From assembly GCA_017303755.1 (NCBI GenBank), contig JAFLBS010000001.1:558001-622000 (forward strand): a stretch of DNA of 64,000 bases. Reading direction: 5' to 3'. The stretch comes from Flavobacteriales bacterium (GTDB taxonomy: Bacteria > Bacteroidota > Bacteroidia > Flavobacteriales > Flavobacteriaceae). The notes under the pieces are model-generated. The model saw only the letters and a program-made list of their open reading frames with translations, ran no database searches and had not been told where the DNA came from. Below, piece by piece: positions 34,827 to 44,032 of this stretch. Each line of letters begins with the position of its first letter. The first letter of the stretch is position 1. Position numbers and translations under genes: made by a program.

Positions 34827-36602
34827 CTAAATGTCTTTATCGCCTCGCAATTGCCTGTATTTCTTCTGTGCATTGACAAAATAAATACTGTCTTGATGGT
34901 TCATAATTAGAGCTTCGTATAGTGGTTTTGCGTTTTCAGTATTGTTTTGTTGGTTGTAAATTTCGGCCGAAAAATAAAGTGCTTCATCAATGTAAATGCA
35001 TTCTTTATGATTGTCGATGATTTGTTTGTACTGACTAAGCGCTGATGTGAAATCGTTTTGTTTTTCGTAAATTTTTCCAATGCGCAGCAAAGCTATCGGT
35101 TCTATTGGTTCGCCTTTGTGCTCTTTCAAAACGGCTTGAAACGCAGCCAATGCATCGGTAGTTTTGTTTTGAAACAAGAGGAAATCGGCACGTGCAAATT
35201 TCTTCAAGGCTACTTGAGTGGAATCTTCTACAGTATTATCCGAAATCAACAAAAACAAATCGAGTGCATCGTTGGCAATAAGTTGTGTAGAGGCTGATTT
35301 TAGTACTTTTAATTGATGATTTGCCCATTCGAAGTCGTTTTTAAAATAACTCGTTTTGGCCGTTTTAAAACTCGCTTCTTGTCCGATTACATCGTTGTGC
35401 ATATCAGTTTCGACTTGAGAATAATACAACAACGCCTGATTGAATTTTTCTTCGTACAATAAAACCTCACCCAATTCCATTTTTAATGTGGCGATTTGGT
35501 ATTTATCCAACGGCATTTCAAGCGCATTTTTGAGAATGGTTTTACCCAGCTCAGGATTTTTGAGTTTGAACGTAGCAAATTCGGCTTTGATTTTAAGTAA
35601 GGACAAACTGAACGGACTTACGCCAAATTCTTTGATTAAATTGTCCAATTCGGCATCAATGGTTGGATAGTCTTTTTCGGTTGCTTTGGCAATTTTCATT
35701 TCCATCAAATACGAATGCGATTGAATTTGAAGGTCTAAATCTTGAGTATTGGCCAGTACAAATTCTAAAATTTCTTTGGCTACTTCAGGCTCGTTTTCTT
35801 CAACTGCTAATTGCGCTAAATTGACAATATTAGCAAAAGTTTCGGGATTGCGTTTGTATATGGCTTTTTCTTGAATGAAGGCTTTTCCGTACTCTTTATT
35901 TTGAACATAGAACCAACTCAGAAATTCGTTCCAAAATACGTCTTGTGTTTTTTGAACTCTAGTTAACAACGCTTTTTTTAATGAGTCGTTGAACGTAACT
36001 GTTGAATCTTCTGTCATGAATCGGTTGAGTTGATTTTGAATCATCACCAGATTTTGTGGATTAACATAGGCTTCGGTCAGAAATTTTTCAATCATCATGT
36101 CCAAGTCGCCTTTTTGTCCGTAAAGCAACGCCATTTGGTAGTTGAAACTGAATTTTGGTTCTTTATCTAAAGCGGTTTGATAGGCTTTTAAAGCATAATC
36201 AACCAATCCTCTTTTTTCAAATTGATAAGCGATACTATAAACATCGGTTGGATTTTTACTGATTCTTTCAATACAATCATCGTAGTATTTAGTGGCTTTA
36301 CTTTGATTTTTTTGCAGTTGATAATTGTATCCTAACTCGACAATAGTGTTGCTTTGTTTGTATTTTGTAATACGATCAACCAGTGCTTTTTCAGCCTTAT
36401 CGTACTGTTGTAACTGCTGATAACATTCAATTGTTCGTATAAAATAATTGAAATTGGCAGGTTGTACTTTTAACAATTCCTCGTAATTGAGCAATGCTTT
36501 TTCGAATTCGCCTCGATCAAAATAGTTGTTTGCTAATTGTTCGTTTTGAGACTGAACAAAAAGCGAAATAAAGCAAAACAGTACTGCCCAAATTTTTTTC
36601 AT
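34827..36602 (-). CDS. Exported tetratricopeptide-repeat protein
   Basis: A 591-residue protein with signal peptide (IWAVLFCFISLFVQSQ) and about ten TPR-like helical hairpins throughout; examples are YFDRGEFEKALLNYEELLKV, VDYALKAYQTALDKEPKF and NDFTSALSQYKQIIDNHKE. Likely a periplasmic or outer-membrane scaffold; no enzymatic motif is seen. The gene lies 83 bases downstream of serS on the same strand. Confidence 0.8.
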   Translation of the reverse strand: MKKIWAVLFCFISLFVQSQNEQLANNYFDRGEFEKALLNYEELLKVQPANFNYFIRTIECYQQLQQYDKAEKALVDRITKYKQSNTIVELGYNYQLQKNQSKATKYYDDCIERISKNPTDVYSIAYQFEKRGLVDYALKAYQTALDKEPKFSFNYQMALLYGQKGDLDMMIEKFLTEAYVNPQNLVMIQNQLNRFMTEDSTVTFNDSLKKALLTRVQKTQDVFWNEFLSWFYVQNKEYGKAFIQEKAIYKRNPETFANIVNLAQLAVEENEPEVAKEILEFVLANTQDLDLQIQSHSYLMEMKIAKATEKDYPTIDAELDNLIKEFGVSPFSLSLLKIKAEFATFKLKNPELGKTILKNALEMPLDKYQIATLKMELGEVLLYEEKFNQALLYYSQVETDMHNDVIGQEASFKTAKTSYFKNDFEWANHQLKVLKSASTQLIANDALDLFLLISDNTVEDSTQVALKKFARADFLLFQNKTTDALAAFQAVLKEHKGEPIEPIALLRIGKIYEKQNDFTSALSQYKQIIDNHKECIYIDEALYFSAEIYNQQNNTENAKPLYEALIMNHQDSIYFVNAQKKYRQLRGDKDI

Positions 36603-36685
36603 TTACAATTAGTATTAAAAAACAATGTACTAAAATAACACATTTTGTGCCAGTTTAGTACATTATTTAGACTAAGATTAACGTA

Positions 36686-37957
36686 TTAGTTAATGATATC
36701 AAAACCAGTGTACTTGCGAAGCACTTCTGGAACTACAATTCCGTCAGGTGTTTGATAGTTTTCGATGATTCCAGCCATCACTCTTGGCAACGCCAATGAA
36801 CTACCGTTCAAGGTATGTGCCAACTGGTTTTTACCGTCTTTATCTTTAAAACGCAATTTCAAACGATTGGCTTGAAAAGTTTCAAAATTCGATACTGAAC
36901 TGATTTCCAACCAACGATCTTGAGCTGTTGAAAAGACTTCAAAATCGTAAGTTAAGGCTGATGCAAAACTCATATCGCCGCCACACAAACGCAAAATTCT
37001 AAACGGTAATTTCAGTTCACGCATGATGTTTTTTACGTGTTCTACCATTCCGTCTAAGGCTTCGTATGATTTATCAGGATGTTCGATGCGAACAATTTCT
37101 ACTTTATCAAATTGATGCAAACGATTCAAACCGCGAACGTGTGCACCGTACGAACCCGCTTCTCTACGAAAACAAGGCGTGTAACCTGTACATAAAACGG
37201 GTAGTTCATTCTCATTCAAAATAACATCTCTAAAAAGATTAGTTACTGGAACTTCGGCAGTTGGAATCAAATATAAATCATCCAAACCAACATGGTACAT
37301 CTGACCTTCTTTGTCAGGTAACTGACCTGTTCCAAAACCTGAGGCTTCATTCACCAAATGAGGCACTTGGTATTCTTGGTAACCTGCATCGGTATTTTTA
37401 TCTAAGAAATAAGAAATTAGAGCGCGTTGCAATTTGGCTCCTTTTCCTTTGTAGACTGGGAAACCAGCACCTGTGATTTTCACACCCAATTCAAAATCGA
37501 TGATGTCGTATTTTTTTACTAATTCCCAATGTGGTAAAGCGCCTTCGTGCAAAACTGGAACTTCTCCTTCTTCAAAAACGTTAAGGTTTTCTTCTGGAGT
37601 TTTCCCTTCAGGAACAATTTCAGCAGGAAGATTGGGCAACAAATACATTTTTTGTTGTAACTCATTAGCGAAAGCATCTAATTTTTCAGAAAGTTCTTTG
37701 CTTTTTTCTTTGAGTTGAACTGTTTTCTGTTTTAAGATTTCGGCTTTGGCTTTTTCGCCATTTTTCATCATTTCGCCAATGTCTTTGGACAGTTTATTAG
37801 ATTCAGCTAAGGTATTATCTAATTCCACTTGTGTACCTCTTCGTTTTTCATCCAACTGAATTACCTCTTCAACAATGGCTTTAGCATCCATGTGCTTTTT
37901 GGCTAATGCCTTGATGACATTTTCCTTGTTTTCTCTAATAACGCTTAATTGTAACAT
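36686..37957 (-). CDS. serS: Seryl-tRNA synthetase
   Basis: Class II aminoacyl-tRNA synthetase charging tRNA-Ser. The N-terminal coiled coil (about 30-100) that binds the tRNA long arm is followed by class II motifs: motif 2 around CFRREAGSYGAHVRGLNRLH with TGYTPCFRREAG, and motif 3 LNGSSLALPRVMAGIIENYQ. The Ser-binding TAEVPVTNLFRD segment is present. 423 residues is normal. A -7-like element (37980-37987, TAAATTTG on the minus strand) lies 23 bases upstream. Confidence 0.97.
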   Translation of the reverse strand: MLQLSVIRENKENVIKALAKKHMDAKAIVEEVIQLDEKRRGTQVELDNTLAESNKLSKDIGEMMKNGEKAKAEILKQKTVQLKEKSKELSEKLDAFANELQQKMYLLPNLPAEIVPEGKTPEENLNVFEEGEVPVLHEGALPHWELVKKYDIIDFELGVKITGAGFPVYKGKGAKLQRALISYFLDKNTDAGYQEYQVPHLVNEASGFGTGQLPDKEGQMYHVGLDDLYLIPTAEVPVTNLFRDVILNENELPVLCTGYTPCFRREAGSYGAHVRGLNRLHQFDKVEIVRIEHPDKSYEALDGMVEHVKNIMRELKLPFRILRLCGGDMSFASALTYDFEVFSTAQDRWLEISSVSNFETFQANRLKLRFKDKDGKNQLAHTLNGSSLALPRVMAGIIENYQTPDGIVVPEVLRKYTGFDIIN

Positions 37958-37979
37958 GACTTTTATTTGATTAAGGTTG

Positions 37980-37987
37980 CAAATTTA
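37980..37987 (-). promoter_or_regulatory. Candidate -7 element for serS
   Basis: TAAATTTG on the minus strand fits TAnnTTTG. A GTG rather than TTG lies about 22 bases further upstream. Confidence 0.45.
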
Positions 37988-38067
37988 ACGAATTGATTTT
38001 ATTATTTAACACATCTCACTTTATAAATTTTTACTGACAATTCGGCTATTTATCAATCCTTTAGCAG

Positions 38068-38095
38068 TTGTTTTTACAAATAATTATTACATTCG
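38068..38095 (+). promoter_or_regulatory. Candidate promoter for the M1 peptidase gene
   Basis: TTG at 38068-38070, a 17-base spacer and TACATTCG at 38088-38095 (one mismatch to TAnnTTTG), 17 bases before the ATG. Confidence 0.5.
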
Positions 38096-38112
38096 CATAA
38101 ATTTTCAAGAAA

Positions 38113-40029
38113 ATGAAAAAAACCTACTCTTTATTTTTACTTCTGTTCATTAGTTTCTCTTTTGCCCAAACTACAGAAACTGAAATGGAATCTATGGTAG
38201 AAGCTGAAATGAAAGCAGCTTCTAACGTTATGTCGTTTGTTGTTAATCCAAATACATTAAATTACGATTTAACTCATGCTGAATTACGTTTAAGTGTGGA
38301 TCCAGCTGATTATTTTGTGGCGGGAACTGTTAAAAATACCGTGACTTTTTTAGAAAACACCTCTACTATTACTTTTGATTTAGCGAATGAACTATCAGTA
38401 ACTTCAGCCAAACAAGGAACAACCAATCTAACCTTTGATCAAAACGGCAACAACGAGATTGTGGTAACATTGCCCACTCAAGCCAATTCTGGAACTTCTA
38501 CAACTATAGAAATCACTTATTCTGGTGCGCCACCCGTAAATGGTTTTGCTGCTTTTGCTGCTGAAAATCATGCTGGAACTCCAGTGATGTGGACGCTTTC
38601 TGAACCTTTTGGTGCTCGCGATTGGTGGCCTTGTAAACAAGATTTGAATGACAAAATGAATAGTGTTGACTTTTACATTACAGCTCCTGCACAATATACA
38701 AGTGTGGCTAACGGATTAGAGCAAAGTGCCATTGCTAATGGAGACGGAACCAAAACGACACATTTTTTCCACAATTACCCAATTCCTGCTTATTTGGTTG
38801 CTTTTGCGGTAACTAACTATCAAACGTTTACGCAAACAGCTGGAATTGAAACTCCTTTTCCAATTGTAAATTATATATATCCTGAAAATTACAGTTCTGC
38901 TACAACACAATTAGCAGAAACACTTCCGATAATGAATTTATTCGAAACCTTATTCGAACCGTATCCTTTTAAAAACGAAAAATACGGTCATGCTCAATTT
39001 GGTTGGGGTGGCGGAATGGAGCATACTACCGTTTCTTTTATGGGAAGTTTCGGACGTAGTTTAATTGCACACGAATTAGGACACCAATGGTTTGGTGATA
39101 AAATTACCTGTGGATCATGGAATGATATTTGGTTAAACGAAGGTTTTGCAGAATATTTAAGCGGATTAGTCGTTGAAAATTTAGACGGTGACGATAGCTT
39201 TACTGCTTGGAAAAACACTAAAATCAACAACATCACTTCTCAACCTAGTGGCGCTGTTTATTTAACTGATACTGAAGCCACCAATGTTAATCGTATTTTC
39301 AGCTCTCGCCTTACTTACAACAAAGGTTCGATGGTGGTAAACATGTTGCGTTTTAAATTGGGCGATGAAGCCTTTTTCTTAGGAATGAGAAATTATTTGG
39401 CCGATGCTGATTTAGCCTATAAATATGCAGTATCAACTGATTTGCAAGAGCATTTAGAAATTGTGTACGGTGGTTCTCTGGATGAATTTTTTAATGATTG
39501 GTTGTACAATCAAGGTTATCCAACGTATACTATTATCGCGCAAAATTTCGGTGCTGGTCAGGCAAAAATAACCGTGAATCAAACCCAATCTCACCCGAGT
39601 GTAAGCTTTTTTGAAATGCCTGTTCCCATTCGATTATTGGGCGCTGGTGGACAAACATTTGATACAGTTGTAAACAACACTACTAATGGCCAACAATTTA
39701 TTGTTTCGGTTCCGTTTGTGGTAACTGGAGTACAATTTGACCCTAAGAAAAACATTATTTCAAAAAACAACACAGCTACTTTGAGCAATGAAAGCTTCAA
39801 TTTTGAAGATGCAATTGTAGTTTCTCCCAACCCCGCTAATGACGAAATTCACATTCAAATGCCATTGGATTTAACATTAGAATCGGTTGAAATCTTTAAT
39901 AATCTGGGGCAATTGATAAGTACAAAATCTACTGCTGATTTTTCTGTAAGTAACTTTTCTAGTGGAATTCATTTCCTTAAAATTGTAACCTCAGAAGGCA
40001 CCTTTCATAAAAAAATTATAAAAAATTAG
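38113..40029 (+). CDS. M1-family metallopeptidase with T9SS sorting domain
   Basis: Secreted zinc aminopeptidase-like protein of 638 residues with signal peptide ending FSFAQ. The N-terminal beta domain (about 45-240) precedes the catalytic domain with the exopeptidase motif GWGGGMEHTTVSFM and the zinc site HELGHQWFGDKITC, followed by NDIWLNEGFAEYL (third ligand Glu). The usual C-terminal helical domain of larger M1 enzymes is short. The end is a T9SS type A domain (IVVSPNPANDEIHIQMPLD, SNFSSGIHFLKIV), so the protein is secreted by T9SS. It is followed by a terminator before rseP. Confidence 0.93.
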   Translation: MKKTYSLFLLLFISFSFAQTTETEMESMVEAEMKAASNVMSFVVNPNTLNYDLTHAELRLSVDPADYFVAGTVKNTVTFLENTSTITFDLANELSVTSAKQGTTNLTFDQNGNNEIVVTLPTQANSGTSTTIEITYSGAPPVNGFAAFAAENHAGTPVMWTLSEPFGARDWWPCKQDLNDKMNSVDFYITAPAQYTSVANGLEQSAIANGDGTKTTHFFHNYPIPAYLVAFAVTNYQTFTQTAGIETPFPIVNYIYPENYSSATTQLAETLPIMNLFETLFEPYPFKNEKYGHAQFGWGGGMEHTTVSFMGSFGRSLIAHELGHQWFGDKITCGSWNDIWLNEGFAEYLSGLVVENLDGDDSFTAWKNTKINNITSQPSGAVYLTDTEATNVNRIFSSRLTYNKGSMVVNMLRFKLGDEAFFLGMRNYLADADLAYKYAVSTDLQEHLEIVYGGSLDEFFNDWLYNQGYPTYTIIAQNFGAGQAKITVNQTQSHPSVSFFEMPVPIRLLGAGGQTFDTVVNNTTNGQQFIVSVPFVVTGVQFDPKKNIISKNNTATLSNESFNFEDAIVVSPNPANDEIHIQMPLDLTLESVEIFNNLGQLISTKSTADFSVSNFSSGIHFLKIVTSEGTFHKKIIKN

Positions 40030-40050
40030 TATTCTCAAACATTATTTTAA

Positions 40051-40076
40051 AAAAGTAAGGTGAAAACCTTACTTTT
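40051..40076 (+). terminator. Terminator of the M1 peptidase gene
   Basis: AAAAGTAAGGT and ACCTTACTTTT with a GAAA loop form an 11-pair stem. A possible GTG start at 40060 lies inside this hairpin, which supports the later rseP start. Confidence 0.85.
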
Positions 40077-40101
40077 GTGCGTTTATAACTCAAATCAGAA
40101 C

Positions 40102-41703
40102 ATGGATACATTAATACAAATTGCCCAAATCATTTTTATTTTATCAATATTGGTGGTGTTGCACGAGTTTGGGCATTTTATTCCTGCAAAATTATTCAAA
40201 GTAAAAGTGGAGAAATTCTACCTTTTTATGGATGCAGGATTTTCTCTTTTTAAGAAAAAAATCAAAGATACGGAATGGGGAATTGGATGGTTACCAATTG
40301 GCGGTTATGTAAAATTAGCCGGAATGATTGACGAAAGCATGGATACCGAACAACTCAAACAAGAACCTCAACCTTGGGAGTTTCGTTCAAAACCAGCTTG
40401 GCAACGTTTAATCATTATGTTAGGCGGAATTACAGTAAACATTATTTTGGCGTGGTTCATTTACACCGTAATGTATTCTACAGTGGGTCAGAAATTCATA
40501 GCCACAAAAAAAATTCAAGAGAACGGCCTTTCATTTAGCAAAGTTGGAATGAATGCTGGATTTAAAAATGGTGACAAAATTATTTCTGTGGATGGTCAAT
40601 TACAACCAAAATTTAACTGGTTGGTGGTTGACGTTTTATTAAGTGACGAGATCGTAATTGATCGCAATGGGGAAGAAGTAAAACTAAAACTGAACGATGA
40701 CCAAATCAAACAAATTTTAGGAACAGAAGGAAAAGGATTCATCAAAACTCGAACTGATCTTAATAAAGTATACGTTGATAGTATAATTGCCAAAAATGCC
40801 GTTGGGCTACAACGTCGTGATGTATTAGTTGGTATTAACAATTCTAAACTTAATTTTTACGATCAGTTGAATGATTCGCTCAAGAAAAACATCAACAAAG
40901 AAGTCAACCTAATCGTTTTAAGAAAAGGCCAAGAAGTAAAAGTTCCTTTGAAAGTAAGTGAAAAATTCTCTGGCGGTATGGATAGCATTGCTGGCATTGA
41001 TGTATTGGTTAAATTTGAAAATCATTTCATAGAGGATGTAGCATCCGATCACAATCAAGGTATTTTACAAGACAACGATAAAATTGTTGGTGTAAAAGGT
41101 CAGAAATTGGAGTATTATAATGATTTCACCGATTATTTAGGCAGTCATAAGGGTCAAAAAGTAGCTTTAGATATTGTACGCAATAATCAACCTATGACAG
41201 TTGAAGCACAAGTGGACAAAAAAGGAAAACTTGGCGTTTATTTTAATGATAAATTGATTAATAACGAATACGTAACCACTAATCACTTATCGTTTACAGA
41301 GTCGGTAAGCGCTGCAGTAAAAGAGTCATGGATGATGTTTGTGTACAACATCAAACAGTTCAAATTAATTTTAAAACCAAAAACACAAGCCTACAAGCAA
41401 GTGAAAAGCCCAATTGGAATAACACGAAATTTACCAACACATTGGGATTGGGAATTTGTGTGGAATTTCACTGCGATGTTCTCGATTGGTTTAGCGTTCA
41501 TGAATCTCTTGCCTATTCCTGGTTTAGATGGCGGCCATGCGTTATTTACTATTGCTGAGATGGTTACTGGTCGTACGTTAAGCGAAAAAACAATGGGTTA
41601 CATACAAACTGGCGGAATGATTTTCCTACTTTCACTCATGGCCTTAACATTCGGAAAAGACATCTACGAAATCATCATTGATAATTTTTTCAAAAAAGTT
41701 TAA
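40102..41703 (+). CDS. rseP: RIP metalloprotease RseP (site-2 protease, M50)
   Basis: Inner-membrane intramembrane zinc protease, about 533 residues from ATG 40102 (chosen because the upstream GTG lies in a terminator). The zinc site is VVLHEFGHFIPAKLF in the first membrane segment; the second family motif NLLPIPGLDGGHALF is near the C-terminus. Between them are two PDZ-like domains (GFKNGDKIISVDGQ; GILQDNDKIVGVKGQ). Family members cleave anti-sigma factors and signal-peptide remnants; the substrate here is unknown. The tRNA-Asn gene follows after 62 bases. Confidence 0.95.
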   Translation: MDTLIQIAQIIFILSILVVLHEFGHFIPAKLFKVKVEKFYLFMDAGFSLFKKKIKDTEWGIGWLPIGGYVKLAGMIDESMDTEQLKQEPQPWEFRSKPAWQRLIIMLGGITVNIILAWFIYTVMYSTVGQKFIATKKIQENGLSFSKVGMNAGFKNGDKIISVDGQLQPKFNWLVVDVLLSDEIVIDRNGEEVKLKLNDDQIKQILGTEGKGFIKTRTDLNKVYVDSIIAKNAVGLQRRDVLVGINNSKLNFYDQLNDSLKKNINKEVNLIVLRKGQEVKVPLKVSEKFSGGMDSIAGIDVLVKFENHFIEDVASDHNQGILQDNDKIVGVKGQKLEYYNDFTDYLGSHKGQKVALDIVRNNQPMTVEAQVDKKGKLGVYFNDKLINNEYVTTNHLSFTESVSAAVKESWMMFVYNIKQFKLILKPKTQAYKQVKSPIGITRNLPTHWDWEFVWNFTAMFSIGLAFMNLLPIPGLDGGHALFTIAEMVTGRTLSEKTMGYIQTGGMIFLLSLMALTFGKDIYEIIIDNFFKKV

Positions 41704-41710
41704 TTTTTAT

Positions 41711-41740
41711 TTGCAAAAAATAAAAATCGCCTTATATTTG
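41711..41740 (+). promoter_or_regulatory. Promoter of the tRNA-Asn gene
   Basis: TTG at 41711-41713, a 19-base spacer and TATATTTG at 41733-41740. A full match to the Bacteroidota consensus, 25 bases before the tRNA. Confidence 0.75.
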
Positions 41741-41765
41741 CAACCGCTTAAAAGATATAACATCT

Positions 41766-41839
41766 TCCTCCTTAGCTCAGCTGGTTAGAGCATCTGACTG
41801 TTAATCAGAGGGTCCTTGGTTCGAGCCCAAGAGGGGGAG
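41766..41839 (+). tRNA. tRNA-Asn (anticodon GTT)
   Basis: All stems can be drawn: acceptor TCCTCCT / AGGGGGA (one G-T pair), D arm GCTCAGCTGGTTAGAGC, anticodon stem TCTGA / TCAGA with loop CTGTTAA (anticodon GTT at 41800-41802), and T arm CTTGG / CCAAG with loop TTCGAGC. Discriminator base G at 41839; CCA is not encoded. The 3' half is overlapped on the other strand by the end of a serine recombinase reading frame, consistent with an integration site. Confidence 0.97.
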
Positions 41840-43358
41840 CTTTCTTAGACTCCTCGCCATTTTGGCGGGGAGTTTTTATTTTCAGTAGCCTGAAAGGCTT
41901 GTGTTTACTAAGGATGAGCGCGATTAGGTCATTGATAAAAGCGGTTCGATAACTGTTTTTTGAAAAAATCAGTTTTTCAGGAAATATCGAACCAACAATC
42001 TTCTTTTTAACATCCGAAGTTGAATTTTTGTATAGTTTATCGACTCCGTGTAAAAAGGAAATCCCAAGTTTTAAATACTCTTCTAAGTCCTTATCAATAG
42101 ACTTTAAATTTTCTAATTCAGTCTTTAAATCATTCAAACTCTTTTGGACTTTACTCTTCATTGATTTATAAGTTGCAGAATCAATATCATCGTCTAAATA
42201 CTTCTCCTCTATTGAATCCATTCTTGTGTTGAGTTTACCAATCTCAATCTTAATTTGCTTAGTCCTTGCTTCCCTATTTGCCTTTTCTCCACTGAATGTT
42301 TCATCTAATATCTCTTTATATAAAGTCTTAACATCGTCTTTAATAACAAACTCTGAAAGCATTTGTTCAAAAATGGCATTTGCTTCTTCTGCTTTAAATC
42401 GTTCTTTACACTTTGGTTGACAATGATAATAAAAGTGTCTCACTCCATTTCTTCCCTTTGATGCACTTCCTGTTAATGCTCGACCACAAGATTTGCATTC
42501 TAAAAAACCACGTAGTGGTAAATGCTCGTCTACTTCTGAAAACTTATGGACTTTCTCCTTTCCCTTACCTGCCATAATTTTCTGAACTGTATTGAAAGTC
42601 TCCTCATCAATTATTGGATCATGTAACCCTTCTACAATCATCTCATCCTCCTTTTTCCATTCCTTAATTACTATTTTTCCGCAGTAAACAGGATTCTTTA
42701 ATAAATTAAGCATACTTTGTTTAGTTATCCTTAATCCTCTATGGTAGTACTTTTTTCTAATGTCCTCTGCTGAGAGTACGCCTTTTGAGTAGTCTATAAA
42801 AGCGTCCCTAATTAAAGGCGCTATTTCGGCGTTTTTTACAATTGTGGACTTCCCGTTAGGGTTTCTATAGTTTTTGTAACCAAAAGGCGCTATACCCACA
42901 AAACAGCCCTCCTTCATGGCTCTTCGGAGTCCCTCCTTGGTTCTAATACTGTTTTTATCATTTTCTACCTCTGGAATGACTAAATACACCGCTAGCATCA
43001 CTTTAGAGTCAGGTTGTGATAAATCTAAAGGTTGCTCAATAGCATTTACTTCAATGCCAAGGTCTTTGAACTCTCTGATAACCCTGTAGGCCTCTTCTTG
43101 GTTTCTACTAAACCTGTCCCATCTAGTAAAGAGTAAATAATCAATGCTTTTTCGATTAGCTTTAATATAAGATAATAATTCATTAAAAGCTGGACGATCA
43201 AAATTCTTGGCTGAATAATCTTCTTTGAAATGCTTGAGAATTGTTATGCCTTTGTGTTGGCAATACATTTCTAAAACATTTTTCTGATGAGGCAAACTAA
43301 ACCCCTTACTGGCTTGTTCGTCCGTCGATACACGGGTGTAAATTATAGCGTTTTGCAT
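41805..43358 (-). CDS. Large serine recombinase (integrase)
   Basis: Site-specific recombinase of 517 codons. The resolvase domain (about 1-150) has the nucleophile Ser11 in YTRVSTDEQASKG, TRWDRFSRNQEEAY and the helix start LVIPEVENDKNSIRTKEGLR. The recombinase domain (about 155-260) shows APFGYKNYRNPNGK and LLKNPVYCGKIVI, then a zinc ribbon (LECKSCGRALTGSASK, YYHCQPKCKERF) and a coiled coil (about 355-430). The last codons read APPLGLEPRTL because they are antisense to the tRNA-Asn 3' half; the stop is in the anticodon stem. So the native C-terminus was probably set by the integration junction. Confidence 0.93.
   Translation of the reverse strand: MQNAIIYTRVSTDEQASKGFSLPHQKNVLEMYCQHKGITILKHFKEDYSAKNFDRPAFNELLSYIKANRKSIDYLLFTRWDRFSRNQEEAYRVIREFKDLGIEVNAIEQPLDLSQPDSKVMLAVYLVIPEVENDKNSIRTKEGLRRAMKEGCFVGIAPFGYKNYRNPNGKSTIVKNAEIAPLIRDAFIDYSKGVLSAEDIRKKYYHRGLRITKQSMLNLLKNPVYCGKIVIKEWKKEDEMIVEGLHDPIIDEETFNTVQKIMAGKGKEKVHKFSEVDEHLPLRGFLECKSCGRALTGSASKGRNGVRHFYYHCQPKCKERFKAEEANAIFEQMLSEFVIKDDVKTLYKEILDETFSGEKANREARTKQIKIEIGKLNTRMDSIEEKYLDDDIDSATYKSMKSKVQKSLNDLKTELENLKSIDKDLEEYLKLGISFLHGVDKLYKNSTSDVKKKIVGSIFPEKLIFSKNSYRTAFINDLIALILSKHKPFRLLKIKTPRQNGEESKKAPPLGLEPRTL
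41849..41880 (+). terminator. Rho-independent terminator behind tRNA-Asn
   Basis: ACTCCTCGCCA and TGGCGGGGAGT form an 11-pair stem (one G-T pair) with a TTT loop and a following TTTTTATT. It lies 10 bases after the tRNA, inside the 3' end of the recombinase frame on the other strand. Confidence 0.85.
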
Positions 43359-43483
43359 TTCTTATTTTTTAAATAACGTTCATATTCTAATCGAGCATAA
43401 AAAAGTAGCTTAGACTTTATTGAAATAGGCTCTTGCGCAGTAGTATTATCCTTTTTTGTATTGTTTTTTGATTTTATAAGCAT
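43343..43483 (-). CDS. Small ORF (46 codons) upstream of and overlapping the serine recombinase
   Basis: ATG at 43481-43483 and stop TAA at 43343-43345; it overlaps the recombinase start by 16 bases in another frame. The product is basic and Lys/Asn-rich (begins MLIKSKNNTKKDN, ends NKKCKTL), without a motif I know. It lies 10 bases downstream of a consensus minus-strand promoter, so it is the first frame of the recombinase transcript. It could be a leader or small regulator coupling recombinase translation, or simply an accidental frame. Confidence 0.45.
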   Translation of the reverse strand: MLIKSKNNTKKDNTTAQEPISIKSKLLFYARLEYERYLKNKKCKTL

Positions 43484-43492
43484 AATTAAAAA

Positions 43493-43523
43493 CAAATATA
43501 TGCTTTATAACACACTAAAACAA
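43493..43523 (-). promoter_or_regulatory. Promoter of the small ORF-recombinase transcript
   Basis: Minus-strand TTG (43521-43523), 20-base spacer and TATATTTG (43493-43500). It is divergent from the XRE promoter, with 19 bases between the two -33 elements, where a shared operator could lie. Confidence 0.7.
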
Positions 43524-43542
43524 ATAATAAGTGCTTTTTTTG

Positions 43543-43572
43543 TTGCTTTTGAGAAAAATTAAACTACCTTTG
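43543..43572 (+). promoter_or_regulatory. Promoter of the XRE regulator gene
   Basis: TTG at 43543-43545, 19-base spacer and TACCTTTG at 43565-43572, 17 bases before the ATG. Confidence 0.75.
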
Positions 43573-43589
43573 GTAAAAATATCCGTAAA

Positions 43590-43979
43590 ATGAGCACAGC
43601 TAAAGAGATACTTTCTGAAAACTTAAAATTATTGCGTAAACAGAAAAATATTAGTCAACAGTATATAGCCGAGCGTTGTGATATGTTGGCTTCCACCTAC
43701 AACAGAATCGAAAATATGAAAGTATCTCCCTCGATAGATACTATAGAAAAAATAGCTCTGGCAATAGAGGTTCCAATTGCAGAGCTGTTTCAATCACAAA
43801 ATATTTCTGATAAATCACTAGTTCAAAAACTAGAAAAAATTAATTCTCTATCTGAGTACAATCAAAATGTAGTAGGCATTCTGCTAGATACCATTATTGA
43901 GAAAGATAAGTTAGAGCAAGATAAAGAATACAAGATGAAAAGCAGATTGGAAGAGTTGGAAAGAAGTAAGAATAAATAA
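43590..43979 (+). CDS. XRE-family transcriptional regulator
   Basis: HTH_3 (Cro/CI-type) regulator of 129 residues. The HTH (about 8-65) shows LKLLRKQKNISQQYIAERC, STYNRIENMKVSPSIDTIEK and IALAIEVPIAELF. The C-terminal part is a charged, probably coiled helix. It is divergent from the recombinase transcript, the usual place of a repressor controlling excision or its own expression; the target is inferred. Confidence 0.9.
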   Translation: MSTAKEILSENLKLLRKQKNISQQYIAERCDMLASTYNRIENMKVSPSIDTIEKIALAIEVPIAELFQSQNISDKSLVQKLEKINSLSEYNQNVVGILLDTIIEKDKLEQDKEYKMKSRLEELERSKNK

Positions 43980-44032
43980 ATCGTTTTTCAATATATAAAG
44001 TATGACTACAACATATAGAAAAAATCCTAATA

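Noticed and set aside
40060..40101. Upstream GTG start for rseP
   Set aside because: The GTG lies in the terminator hairpin of the preceding gene, and the added residues do not fit the family N-terminus.
41805..41840. GLEPRTL end of the recombinase as a functional protein domain
   Set aside because: It is the antisense reading of the tRNA-Asn 3' half, a known artefact at integration sites.
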